Program-made: the position numbers and the translations under genes | NCBI RefSeq assembly: GCF_000161455.1 | Contig: NZ_CM000745.1 | Coordinates: 5,156,715 to 5,163,010 of the forward strand | Source: Bacillus pseudomycoides DSM 12442 | Lineage (GTDB): Bacteria > Bacillota > Bacilli > Bacillales > Bacillaceae_G | Reading direction: 5' to 3' | DNA: 6,296 bases | Shown: one piece after another, positions 1-5,369 of the stretch | Position numbering within the stretch: the first letter of the stretch is position 1 | Layout: each line of letters begins with the position of its first letter | Notes under the pieces: model-generated | Seen by the model: the letters and a program-made list of their open reading frames with translations, nothing else | Told to the model about the DNA's origin: nothing | Database searches by the model: none

Positions 1-1
1 C

Positions 2-304
2 GTCCTAATAATGACCAAAGGATTTGTTGGACTAGTAATTACAGCTATTTTGTACGGAGTTGGATTCGGATCAGCACAACCTGCTCTTCAAGTAGCAATG
101 ATACGATTAGCTCCACCAGAGAAAAGGGGAGTAGCGAACGCTACATTTTTTACTGCTTTTGATTTAGGGATTGGTTTAGGGTCTATTATTCTAGGGTTTG
201 TTTCACAACTCATGGGATATCAAATGTTATTTTTGGTTTGTGCTGTATCTGGGTTTATTAGTCTGTTAATTTTTATTTTGTTTGTAAAAAAGACATTAAA
301 ATAA
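2..304 (+). CDS. MFS transporter, C-terminal part (5' end outside window)
   Basis: The reading frame is open from the first bases, so this is the end of a longer gene; the Met at 11 is internal, not a start. The visible 100 residues are strongly hydrophobic and form about three membrane segments: residues near FVGLVITAILYGVGFG, then DLGIGLGSIILGFVSQLMG, then MLFLVCAVSGFISLLIFILF. Between the first two lies QPALQVAMIRLAPPEKRGVA followed by NATFF, the loop with P..KRG.A.AT typical of the last third of 12-TM major facilitator drug/sugar efflux proteins. The tail ends in lysines (VKKTLK), consistent with a cytoplasmic C-terminus. The substrate cannot be told from this fragment; drug efflux is the commonest role of relatives. 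A dispersed repeat with a hairpin-like start follows within 15 bases of the stop and may end the transcript. Confidence 0.85.
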   Translation, partial: VLIMTKGFVGLVITAILYGVGFGSAQPALQVAMIRLAPPEKRGVANATFFTAFDLGIGLGSIILGFVSQLMGYQMLFLVCAVSGFISLLIFILFVKKTLK

Positions 305-316
305 CTTTTTAGTTTA

Positions 317-450
317 CGAAAAAAACGTCATCCTTTCCTATGATTCTACAGAAAGAATAGCGTATTTTTTCATTTTAGGGGGTATTTTGTTTTATTGGCT
401 TGATAGCGATGGGGTCTCGCCAACATTTCGCGAATTTCGTACGCTAAGGA
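317..450 (+). repeat. Dispersed intergenic repeat, copy 1 (B. cereus-group type)
   Basis: This stretch aligns nearly end to end with 2514-2646. Shared blocks are AGAATAGCGTATTTTTT, TTTAGGGG, ATTTTGTTTT, CTTGATAGCGATGGGGT and ATTTCGTACGCTAAG. In this copy the left hairpin arm (about 321-345) has drifted against the right arm (about 348-372), so the terminator hairpin seen in the other copy is degenerate here. The core (399-449) also occurs reversed at 1293-1343. I take it as a non-coding mobile-type repeat, possibly of the bcr1 class, but the exact family is not verified. Confidence 0.7.
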
Positions 451-575
451 ATTCCTAAGTTCAAAAACTTGGTTTTACCATACGTTAAGAAAGTTCCATA
501 AACGATATTTAATGCTTGTTACGGGACTTTGTTTTTGGTAATGAGTTTCGGAACTGGTTTTTGACCATCTTTCTT

Positions 576-908
576 TTAGCTCTTTTTTCTTTTCGGTAAG
601 TCAGGAGCCTTCTTCATTGTGTCAACAACATGCATGACCGCGAAATATGGATGTTTTAAAATCATTTTCGGTCCGCTCTTCTTCATAACATCCTTAACGA
701 AATCTTTCATATCTGGTTTATAACAATGAATTTTGCAATTTTGACATGCTGGCTTCTTCTCTTGAAATGGACATTTTGATAAACGAAAATAAGCATACTC
801 TTTTAACTTCTGACATTCTTCACATATAGTATCTTGTTCATGTTCGTTTTTACAATACATATCAATCATAATGCTAATTGTTTTCTCTTCACGTTCAATT
901 CGATTCAT
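576..908 (-). CDS. YgbA-type 'nitrous oxide-stimulated promoter' family protein
   Basis: Leftward gene of 110 codons. The frame stays open to an ATG at 983, but that Met has no recognisable RBS. The Met at 908 (MNRIEREEK) is preceded by GGGAGG eight bases upstream, and the family domain begins about here, so I chose 908. The protein matches the YgbA_NO family pattern: MYC at residues 17-19, a CEEC pair, RLSKCPF, then CQNCKIHCYKP and GPKMILKHP near the C-terminus. Seven cysteines in conserved spacing suggest metal or Fe-S binding or redox chemistry; that is inference. In E. coli the family member belongs to the NsrR nitric-oxide regulon, so a role in nitrosative stress is plausible. No NO-responsive operator is recognisable upstream. 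It is a stand-alone gene with no clear terminator below 576. Confidence 0.85.
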   Translation of the reverse strand: MNRIEREEKTISIMIDMYCKNEHEQDTICEECQKLKEYAYFRLSKCPFQEKKPACQNCKIHCYKPDMKDFVKDVMKKSGPKMILKHPYFAVMHVVDTMKKAPDLPKRKKS

Positions 909-1102
909 GGCTAGTGCCTCCCGTTCCAAAGTCTCTCTGCTTTGATTGTAAGACTTTTTTAGAGGATTTACATGAATTTTCATTGACAGTTTTTCTAATG
1001 TTTATCTCTTTCCTACGAATTATTAATGGAGAATGTCCCTACCAATCATAACCAACAGTAAAAGCGAACGCATTAAGACTTAAATAAACATCTTTCTTTT
1101 TC

Positions 1103-1186
1103 TTACGAGCTTCGGATGCTTAAACCACTGGAACGACAAGCGTCCACTCGATTCTTCCACGCTATTGATTGATCTATTTTAGCCAT
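1103..1186 (-). pseudogene. IS66-type tnpA remnant, N-terminal 27 codons
   Basis: The leftward frame from ATG at 1186 reads MAKIDQSIAWKNRV, then DACRSSGLSIRSS, then stop. This fits the N-terminus of the small IS66 accessory protein TnpA, whose hallmark is W-x-x-R-(V/I)...SSGL(S/T)...WC. The frame breaks exactly where the conserved WC should follow: TCG TAA replaces the expected codons. Downstream bases encode no further recognisable IS66 protein. It is a dead fragment. Its upstream region has only a weak AAAAGAG ribosome site; a perfect AAGGAG sits in the adjoining hairpin but faces the other way. Confidence 0.65.
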
Positions 1187-1232
1187 GTCAAAATCTCTTT
1201 TCCGTCTTGTACGTAAGGAGATTTTGACATGG
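1183..1232. repeat. 15-bp perfect inverted repeat around a 20-base loop
   Basis: CCATGTCAAAATCTC (1183-1197) is the exact reverse complement of GAGATTTTGACATGG (1218-1232). Both arms carry an ATG pointing away from the loop. It sits in the 5' region of the IS66-like tnpA remnant. There is no T-run, so it is not a terminator. Confidence 0.85.
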
Positions 1233-1292
1233 AACTGATTCTATTGGTAGGTGGGGACAGTTTGATGCTTACTGTTATATCAAGTAATTCAG

Positions 1293-1384
1293 CCTTAGCG
1301 TACGGAATCCGCGTTCTGTTGGTGCTACCCCATGCCCATCAAGCTAGTATTTTGAAGTATCCCCAAAACGAAAAAATGAACTGT
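1293..1384 (-). repeat. Dispersed intergenic repeat, copy 2 (reverse orientation)
   Basis: The reverse complement reads CGTTTTGGGGATACTTCAAA, then CTTGATGGGCATGGGGTAGC, then CGTACGCTAAGG. The right half (1293-1343) matches the cores at 399-449 and 2596-2645. The left half (1336-1384) matches the inside edge of the element at 5749-5862. It therefore links the two repeat types as one composite family. It adjoins the IS66-type end at 1272 and shows no coding potential. Confidence 0.65.
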
Positions 1385-1556
1385 CATAGACAACAGTAGC
1401 AACATAGATTTTTCGCTTTTTAAATAAGGAATCTACTTGACTCTCTAAAAGTATGGAAAAATTCTAGATATGTAAGAGACCAGAGGCTACTCACTAGACA
1501 TACTTTAAACTCTCAAGAATAATGAAGATGTACCTAAAAAGTAGGAGGCATCACAT
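1385..1556 (+). other. Leader region of the esterase gene
   Basis: There is no gene here. A TTGACT (1437-1442) and a TAGATAT (1465-1471) are 22 bases apart, too far for a normal sigma-A promoter, so the promoter is unresolved. TAGGAGG (1542-1548) lies eight bases before the ATG at 1557 and fixes that start. Confidence 0.4.
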
Positions 1557-2471
1557 ATGATAAACTTAAATGATTTGGAACCTGGCATCCGGACCTTGGT
1601 CACTCAATTCATAGAGGCTGGTCGACCTTCAGCAAGACAGCAGAGCTTTCATGAACGTCGACGAGGATATTTGAATACAATTGATCTTGCCGGAGAAGCC
1701 GTGCCTGTATGGAATATTGTTGATCAAACAATTGACGGTTTACCGCTTCGTATATACAAATCGTCGAATCAACTCAATCTTCCTATTCTGATTTATTATC
1801 ACGGTGGCTGTTTTGTCAGCGGCGATTTCGAAACTCATGATCGTCAAATGCGTCGGTTAGCTAACTTGAGCAAATCCCTCGTTATTGCCGTCGGTTACCG
1901 ATTGGCACCGGAACACGTTTATCCAGCCGCACACGACGATGCGGTTAAAGCTACATATATTGTCCGTGAGTATGCTTCGGCTTGGGGTGGAAATCCAGAC
2001 AACATTACTCTTGCAGGTGACAGTGCAGGCGGACATCTTACTCTAGTTACTTGCCTTCGACTTAAAGTGGAAGGCAAGTGGCTTCCGCAGCGACAAATTC
2101 TTATTTATCCAATGCTGGACGCGAACGGTTCAAGCAACAGTTATAAAAAATATGGAGACGATTATGTGATTACCCGAGATATGCTGCTTAGTGGTTTTGA
2201 GGCCTACTTATCTAATCTACCTCCCAATCATCCAGAAGCTAGTCCATTATATCGAGAAGATTTTACCGATCTTCCGGAAACTCACATTTTAACAGCAGAA
2301 TTTGATCCTCTTGTCGATGAAGGTGAGATGTTGTATCGCCGTTTACTAGAAGCAGGCGTGAAAGTACAATGCCGTCGGTACCTCGGAGTAAACCACGGAT
2401 TCTTTCAATTGGCTGGTATCAGTCCAGCTGGTAAGAAAGCGATTGAGGATGTTGCATCTATTGTCAGGTAG
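1557..2471 (+). CDS. Alpha/beta-hydrolase, HSL / family IV esterase
   Basis: A 304-residue cytoplasmic carboxylesterase-type enzyme, with no signal peptide. It has the hormone-sensitive-lipase family layout: oxyanion motif YYHGGCFVSG with His82-Gly83-Gly84, YRLAPEH (114-120), nucleophile elbow GDSAGG with Ser156, the acid in EFDPLVDEG (Asp250), and the catalytic His in NHGFF (His280). All three catalytic residues are present and the length is normal, so it should be active on short-chain acyl esters; the natural substrate is unknown. The usual third Gly of HGGG is Cys85 here. TAGGAGG eight bases upstream supports the start. It is monocistronic between a repeat/IS scar and a strong terminator. 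The coding sequence is visibly GC-richer than the toxin and lipoprotein genes downstream, suggesting a separate history. Confidence 0.93.
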   Translation: MINLNDLEPGIRTLVTQFIEAGRPSARQQSFHERRRGYLNTIDLAGEAVPVWNIVDQTIDGLPLRIYKSSNQLNLPILIYYHGGCFVSGDFETHDRQMRRLANLSKSLVIAVGYRLAPEHVYPAAHDDAVKATYIVREYASAWGGNPDNITLAGDSAGGHLTLVTCLRLKVEGKWLPQRQILIYPMLDANGSSNSYKKYGDDYVITRDMLLSGFEAYLSNLPPNHPEASPLYREDFTDLPETHILTAEFDPLVDEGEMLYRRLLEAGVKVQCRRYLGVNHGFFQLAGISPAGKKAIEDVASIVR

Positions 2472-2513
2472 GTACTATTTATTAAATTAAGGAATGAGAT
2501 AACGCCTTAAAGC

Positions 2514-2569
2514 AAAAAAATACGCTATTCTTTTTGTATATTTCTACAAAAAGAATAGCGTATTTTTTT
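2514..2569. terminator. Strong bidirectional intrinsic terminator
   Basis: TACGCTATTCTTTTTGTA (2521-2538) pairs perfectly with 2545-2562 around a six-base loop. Flanking A7 and T7 runs extend the stem to 25 bp and supply a T-tract on either strand. It starts 42 bases after the esterase stop. It is also the left part of repeat copy 3, so the repeat brought or became the terminator. Confidence 0.9.
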
Positions 2570-2646
2570 ACTTTAGGGGAATTTTGTTTTGTTATCTTGA
2601 TAGCGATGGGGTAGCATCAACAAAACGAAAATTTCGTACGCTAAGA
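2514..2646 (+). repeat. Dispersed intergenic repeat, copy 3
   Basis: Best-preserved copy: a perfect hairpin (2514-2569), then TTTAGGGGAATTTTGTTTTG, CTTGATAGCGATGGGGT and ATTTCGTACGCTAAG. It is collinear with 317-450 over about 130 bases, and its core is shared with 1293-1343 in reverse. Like copy 1 it lies directly behind a coding gene. Confidence 0.75.
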
Positions 2647-2677
2647 CGGTTTCATAGACAATATATACCTATATTTT

Positions 2678-2693
2678 TATGTAATTTTACATA
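2678..2693. promoter_or_regulatory. PlcR box
   Basis: TATGTAATTTTACATA matches the consensus TATGNAWWWWTNCATA at every defined position and is a near-perfect palindrome. PlcR, with its peptide PapR, activates secreted virulence genes of the B. cereus group from this site. The esterase is upstream and terminated, so the target should lie to the right. The only substantial gene there is the secreted protein at 3240, 546 bases on. A TATATT (2733-2738) is a possible -10, without a good -35, which is common at activated promoters. Confidence 0.8.
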
Positions 2694-2713
2694 TCCAAAT
2701 AAAGGGAGCTGAT

Positions 2714-2740
2714 ATGCAAAACGTGATTAAATTATATTAA
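2714..2740 (+). CDS. Possible 8-codon leader ORF (MQNVIKLY)
   Basis: ATG at 2714 has AAAGGGAG five bases upstream, an unusually good ribosome site for so short a frame, and stops after eight codons. It starts 21 bases past the PlcR box, so it may lie upstream of the transcript start. It has no resemblance to PapR. It could be a leader peptide or chance. Confidence 0.15.
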   Translation: MQNVIKLY

Positions 2741-2753
2741 CAACATTTAAATT

Positions 2754-2784
2754 CTATTTTAATTTTTTAAAAAAATTAAAATAG
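2754..2784. repeat. AT-only palindrome, 15-bp arms
   Basis: CTATTTTAATTTTTT (2754-2768) is the exact reverse complement of 2770-2784, with one central base. As RNA it would be a weak hairpin with no usable loop. It could act as a DNA cruciform or be the scar of a repeat. No terminator is called because there is little G+C in the stem. Confidence 0.5.
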
Positions 2785-2970
2785 TTATATTTTTACCGGA
2801 TATATTAAGTTGTAACTATTGCAATTACTTAAATGAAATTAAACAGTGATTTTAGAAGTATAATATTTCTACTCGCACTAATACGCAATAGTTGAATAGT
2901 TGAATATAATCGACAAAATTCTATTATTTACGCATTAAAAATTTAATGTTTTAATAAAGGTGTAATTGGT

Positions 2971-3078
2971 ATGACCACTAAGAGAGGAGAAAATCAGACT
3001 AATAAAAGTGCAGAAAAATTGTCTGTAACATCATGTTTGGTTAATTATCTAAATACTCAGTTTTTTAGCATGGTGTAG
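2971..3078 (+). CDS. Possible 35-aa small protein in the toxin leader
   Basis: The frame from ATG 2971 begins MTTKRGENQTNKSAEKLSVT and ends YLNTQFFSMV at a TAG. AAAGGTG lies about nine bases upstream. The first half is polar and basic; the second is mildly hydrophobic with one Cys. I do not recognise a family. It might be a truncated N-terminus of a lost gene, a leader ORF whose translation influences the hairpin that begins at its stop codon (3074-3081), or chance. Only the RBS and its position between the PlcR box and the toxin gene favour it. Confidence 0.25.
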   Translation: MTTKRGENQTNKSAEKLSVTSCLVNYLNTQFFSMV

Positions 3079-3137
3079 AAATCATCTAGAATCACAAAGG
3101 TATCATATTTATAAAAATAGCATTCTAAGTTTCTACA
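3074..3137 (+). promoter_or_regulatory. Leader stem-loop with a competing partner near the RBS
   Basis: TGTAGAAA (3074-3081) and TAGAAT (3087-3092) are complementary to TTTCTACA (3130-3137) and ATTCTA (3122-3127), giving a two-part stem around a 29-base loop. TGTAGAAA occurs again at 3208-3215, 12 bases before the toxin AGGAG site (3228-3232). The middle TTTCTACA could therefore pair with either copy. Functional switching is inference. Confidence 0.3.
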
Positions 3138-3239
3138 TAGCAAAAGTGATATTATTTCACAGTAAAAGTATAAGCAATGTACAGTATAATTTCATCTTTT
3201 GTAATCTTGTAGAAATAATGAAGGAAGAGGAGAGATAGT

Positions 3240-4181
3240 ATGAAACGTATGAAAAAAATAATTCCCGCAGCATTTGTGTTAAGTTCAGCTTTATTTGTAG
3301 CACCAGGATTTTCTTCTGCAGCTACTGATACTTCTACAAAAGTAGGAAGTCTACCAATAGTAGTAGATTCACAAGGGCCAAAAGCACCTATGACAGCAGA
3401 GCAAGTTGCAGCAAATGGTACACAGCTTCCTTATATTCCTACAGGTCCTTATGAAGAATTCCCTAAAGAGTGGCATGTATCTACAGAAGATGGTGCTTTA
3501 ATTGATTATGTTTATGTAGATGTAGTGGCTAATGAAAATGCAGTGACTATTAACAATGTAATTAGATATAAGGATTACAAAATTTTAAAAGCCGATGGTA
3601 CTTGGCTTCAAGATGGAGAATCATATAGTAAAACAGCAAATAAAGGAGAAGTATTGTACTCAATTGCAATTCCTAAAACTAATCCAGCTTTAGCTGATAC
3701 TAAATTAAAGAAAAAAATGAGCTGGAAATTAATTGATTCAAATGTAATAGATAAAAATTCAGGTTATCATTGGAGTAAATCCGTTACAAGCGGAATGTCT
3801 CATAATGTAACTGTGGGATTATCTTATACAATTGGGATGGAAGTAGGTCTTGAAGGTATTGCAAAAGTAAATCAATCATTAACTGCAAGTTTCGGTTATG
3901 GTATTACATTAAATTCAGAAGAGACAGTTACGAAAACATTTGATTTTAATCCAAAACCTGATTATGCATATGATCAATATAGAACTGCATTATATCAACA
4001 AGTAGCTAACTATTCAGTTGCTCCAGGTGCAGGATTACAAAGTTGGATGTCTAATTGGGAAAATAATGATCCTACAAATCAAGTTTTAAAATTGCTTGGT
4101 AAACAACCTTATTATAAATTACAAGCAAAAGAAGCAGTTAATTATCCAGTAGATGTTTTAGTTGCTCTTACTTCGAAATAA
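3240..4181 (+). CDS. Secreted aerolysin-like (ETX/MTX2-like) putative beta-pore-forming protein
   Basis: A 313-residue exported protein. It has a Sec signal peptide: MKRMKK, a hydrophobic core to about residue 24, and likely cleavage in SSAAT near residue 27. The mature chain has no cysteine. Residues about 176-235 form a Ser/Thr-rich stretch of alternating polar and hydrophobic residues (SVTSGMSHNVTVGLSYTIG, then NQSLTASFGYGITLN), the pattern of the membrane-inserting region of aerolysin-type toxins. ETVTKTFDF and QYRTALYQQVANYSV follow, as in the closing strands of that fold. The N-terminal part (35-160) would bind the target; I do not recognise a known receptor domain. AGGAG seven bases upstream fixes the start. 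A PlcR box 546 bases upstream suggests virulence control. Two terminators follow. The toxin call rests on pattern, not on a confirmed family hit; another secreted beta-sheet protein remains possible. Confidence 0.6.
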   Translation: MKRMKKIIPAAFVLSSALFVAPGFSSAATDTSTKVGSLPIVVDSQGPKAPMTAEQVAANGTQLPYIPTGPYEEFPKEWHVSTEDGALIDYVYVDVVANENAVTINNVIRYKDYKILKADGTWLQDGESYSKTANKGEVLYSIAIPKTNPALADTKLKKKMSWKLIDSNVIDKNSGYHWSKSVTSGMSHNVTVGLSYTIGMEVGLEGIAKVNQSLTASFGYGITLNSEETVTKTFDFNPKPDYAYDQYRTALYQQVANYSVAPGAGLQSWMSNWENNDPTNQVLKLLGKQPYYKLQAKEAVNYPVDVLVALTSK

Positions 4182-4184
4182 TAA

Positions 4185-4211
4185 AAAAAGCTAGCATTTT
4201 GCTAGCTTTTT
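4185..4211 (+). terminator. Intrinsic terminator of the toxin-like gene
   Basis: AAAAAGCTAGCA pairs perfectly with TGCTAGCTTTTT around a TTT loop, starting four bases after the stop codon. The flanking A and T runs allow function on both strands. Confidence 0.92.
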
Positions 4212-4268
4212 ATTATTTGACCTATTTTCCTATTTTTTCACTTTCAAAACATATTGGTTCATTTTCAT

Positions 4269-4300
4269 AAAAGAGTCCTATATATATAAGGGCTCTTTTT
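4269..4300. terminator. Second intrinsic terminator
   Basis: AAAAGAGTCCT (4269-4279) pairs with AGGGCTCTTTT (4289-4299), with one G-U pair, around a TA-rich nine-base loop, followed by T's. It backs up the terminator at 4185 and insulates the next gene. It can also act leftward. Confidence 0.75.
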
Positions 4301-4426
4301 ATATTTTCACTTATAATATCTTACAAAACTGTCATCTTGATGTAAGGTTATTAGATAGTTCATATACTATTTCAATGTAATAATAAAAATATAAGAAATC
4401 ATAATAATTTTTAAGAGGTGAAAGTC

Positions 4427-4747
4427 ATGAAAGGAAATAATATCTTATCTTCTTTAAGTTACATTAGTATCTTTTTTGCACCAATTCTAGTACCAATTAT
4501 TATTTACTTTGTAGCAGAAGAAGAAGTGAAATATCATGCAAAAAAAGCATTATGGACACATCTAATTCCCTGTGTAACAGTCATCATTGGTCTTGCTATA
4601 TCTGGAGTAGTTGGATTTAGTACATTAAGTGAAAATGCAATTGGAATTGCATTATTAATCGGAACTTTTGCTATTGCTTTTATCTTGAGTATTTACTATT
4701 TCATTTGGAATATAGTAAAAGGTATTAAGGTGTTAAAAGAAGCTTAG
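4427..4747 (+). CDS. DUF4870-type small membrane protein
   Basis: A 106-residue protein. The frame is open from a GTG at 4418, but that codon is part of the ribosome site AAGAGGTG, so the ATG at 4427 is the start. Membrane segments lie at about residues 6-29 (YISIFFAPILVPIIIYFV), 44-66 and 70-97. The loop EEEVKYHAKKALW (31-43) matches the DUF4870/TIC20-like signature (v-r-x-H-a-k-q-A-L-x). The C-terminus is basic (VKGIKVLKEA). Family members are common, mostly uncharacterised, inner-membrane proteins; I can give no specific function. It lies behind the double terminator and so has its own promoter, which I could not place with confidence in 4301-4412. A weak hairpin separates it from the lipoprotein gene. 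Confidence 0.85.
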   Translation: MKGNNILSSLSYISIFFAPILVPIIIYFVAEEEVKYHAKKALWTHLIPCVTVIIGLAISGVVGFSTLSENAIGIALLIGTFAIAFILSIYYFIWNIVKGIKVLKEA

Positions 4748-4773
4748 TCTATAAAGACTAAACTTATATTTCT

Positions 4774-4805
4774 AAAGAAGAGCGAATGCTTAAATCTTCT
4801 TTTTT
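4774..4805 (+). terminator. Weak terminator-like hairpin
   Basis: AAAGAAGA (4774-4781) pairs with TCTTCTTT (4795-4802), followed by further T's. The stem is short and poor in G+C, so it may only attenuate transcription between the two small genes. Confidence 0.35.
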
Positions 4806-4841
4806 AAGGTGGATTTGTACGAATTGAGGGGAGATAAAGAA

Positions 4842-5291
4842 ATGACGATAAAAAAAGCTTGGTTATTCTTGCTTATGATGGTAATTGGTTTAACAGGATG
4901 TTCTATGATTAAAGAAGGTAAGAATTCAATTGACTATGCTCAAAAGGCAATAGATTATGTTAATGAAGTGAGTACGTTTGCAAATGAAGCGCCGGGATTA
5001 GCAGGAAAAGCAATCAACGATAGTGCCGCCCGCAAAGAATTAGAAACTAGACTGAGAGAAATTCAAAAGGATATTCCAGCTTTTAATGAATTGACACCTC
5101 CTGATGTAGCAAAGGATATTCATCAGCAAATTGTTGGATATAATGAAAAGTTAAATGAATTAATTGATACAACTATGAAGAAGGTAGAAGAAGGGAAAAT
5201 GGATGTAGATCAATTCAAAAACTCGGAGCTTATGCAGACAATTCAACAAGTTCAAAAATTAAAAGATAAGATTCAAAATTTAGGTCAGTAA
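4842..5291 (+). CDS. DUF6376-like lipoprotein
   Basis: A 149-residue lipoprotein. The frame runs back to a GTG at 4809, but GAGGGGAG about nine bases before the ATG at 4842 and the position of the signal sequence favour 4842. The N-terminus is MTIKK, a hydrophobic stretch, then the lipobox LTGC with Cys20 as the lipidated residue, so the mature protein is anchored on the outer face of the membrane. The rest is highly charged and helical (KNSIDYAQKAIDYVNEVSTF, then ELETRLREIQKDIPAFNEL and VQKLKDKIQ), probably a helical bundle or coiled coil. The pattern of Ser-x-Asp-Tyr...Tyr-Val-Asn-Glu...FANEAP resembles DUF6376 proteins of Bacillus, from memory. The function is unknown. A strong terminator follows 17 bases after the stop. 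Confidence 0.85.
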   Translation: MTIKKAWLFLLMMVIGLTGCSMIKEGKNSIDYAQKAIDYVNEVSTFANEAPGLAGKAINDSAARKELETRLREIQKDIPAFNELTPPDVAKDIHQQIVGYNEKLNELIDTTMKKVEEGKMDVDQFKNSELMQTIQQVQKLKDKIQNLGQ

Positions 5292-5308
5292 ATAGGGTAC
5301 CGCCCCAT

Positions 5309-5357
5309 AATAAGAGCCGAATTTTCTACTCTAAGAAAAATTCGGCTCTTATTTTTT
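5309..5357. terminator. Strong intrinsic terminator after the lipoprotein gene
   Basis: TAAGAGCCGAATTTT (5311-5325) pairs perfectly with 5337-5351 around an 11-base loop, followed by ATTTTTTAT. It may also stop leftward transcripts coming through the recombinase remnant. Confidence 0.92.
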
Positions 5358-5369
5358 ATAGATTAGTTG

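Larger units (their letters stand above)
1034..1272 (-). mobile_element. Decayed IS66-family element, left end plus deletion remnant
   Basis: Read leftward from 1272 the sequence opens with GTAAGCATCAAACTGTCCCC. The GTAA start resembles IS66-family terminal repeats. It is followed about 85 bases later by a tnpA-like start at 1186. The other end may be at about 1034-1046: TGTCCCTACCAAT there is the inverted counterpart of ATTGGTAGGTGGGGACA at 1243-1259, with four bases missing. If so, nearly the whole element has been deleted, leaving a MITE-sized scar. No convincing 8-bp target duplication was found, so the boundaries are tentative. The stretch 1034-1102 holds nothing else I recognise. Confidence 0.5.
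2694..3239 (+). other. Long AT-rich leader between the PlcR box and the toxin-like gene
   Basis: This stretch has no sizeable gene. It holds an 8-codon ORF with an RBS (2714), an AT palindrome (2754-2784), TATAAT hexamers without matching -35 boxes (2859, 2905, 3185), a 35-codon ORF (2971-3078), and a set of complementary 8-mers near the toxin RBS (3074-3215). A long transcript leader like those of the PlcR-controlled hbl and nhe enterotoxin operons is a reasonable reading, though an internal promoter near 3185 could also serve the gene. Confidence 0.5.

Noticed and set aside
1034..1102. Leftward short open stretch ending in LNAFAFTVGYDW
   Set aside because: There is no start or RBS, and no recognised family. 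It is treated as part of the degraded region next to the IS66 remnant.
1229..1399. Rightward 56-codon ORF starting MELILLVGGDS with a perfect AAGGAG site
   Set aside because: It runs across the IS66-type end and then through a reversed dispersed repeat, and its RBS belongs to the inverted-repeat hairpin. Its protein resembles nothing I know. It is probably a by-product of the scar.
1437..1471. TTGACT ... TAGATAT as the esterase promoter, possibly of MerR type
   Set aside because: The spacing is 22 bases, longer than even the 19-base MerR promoters, and I found no dyad in the spacer.
2905..2917. Spo0A-box-like ATCGACAAA overlapping a TATAAT in the toxin leader
   Set aside because: It misses one consensus base and the TATAAT has no -35 partner at 16-18 bases. 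Such matches are expected by chance in AT-rich DNA.
4744..4761. Hairpin TTAGTCT/AGACTAA at the end of the DUF4870 gene
   Set aside because: The stem is only 7 bp with no T-run, so it is not a terminator. It overlaps the stop codon and is probably incidental.
4809..4841. GTG start at 4809 for the lipoprotein (11 extra residues)
   Set aside because: It would put charged residues MDLYELRGDKE ahead of the signal sequence and would place the GAGGGGAG ribosome site inside the gene.
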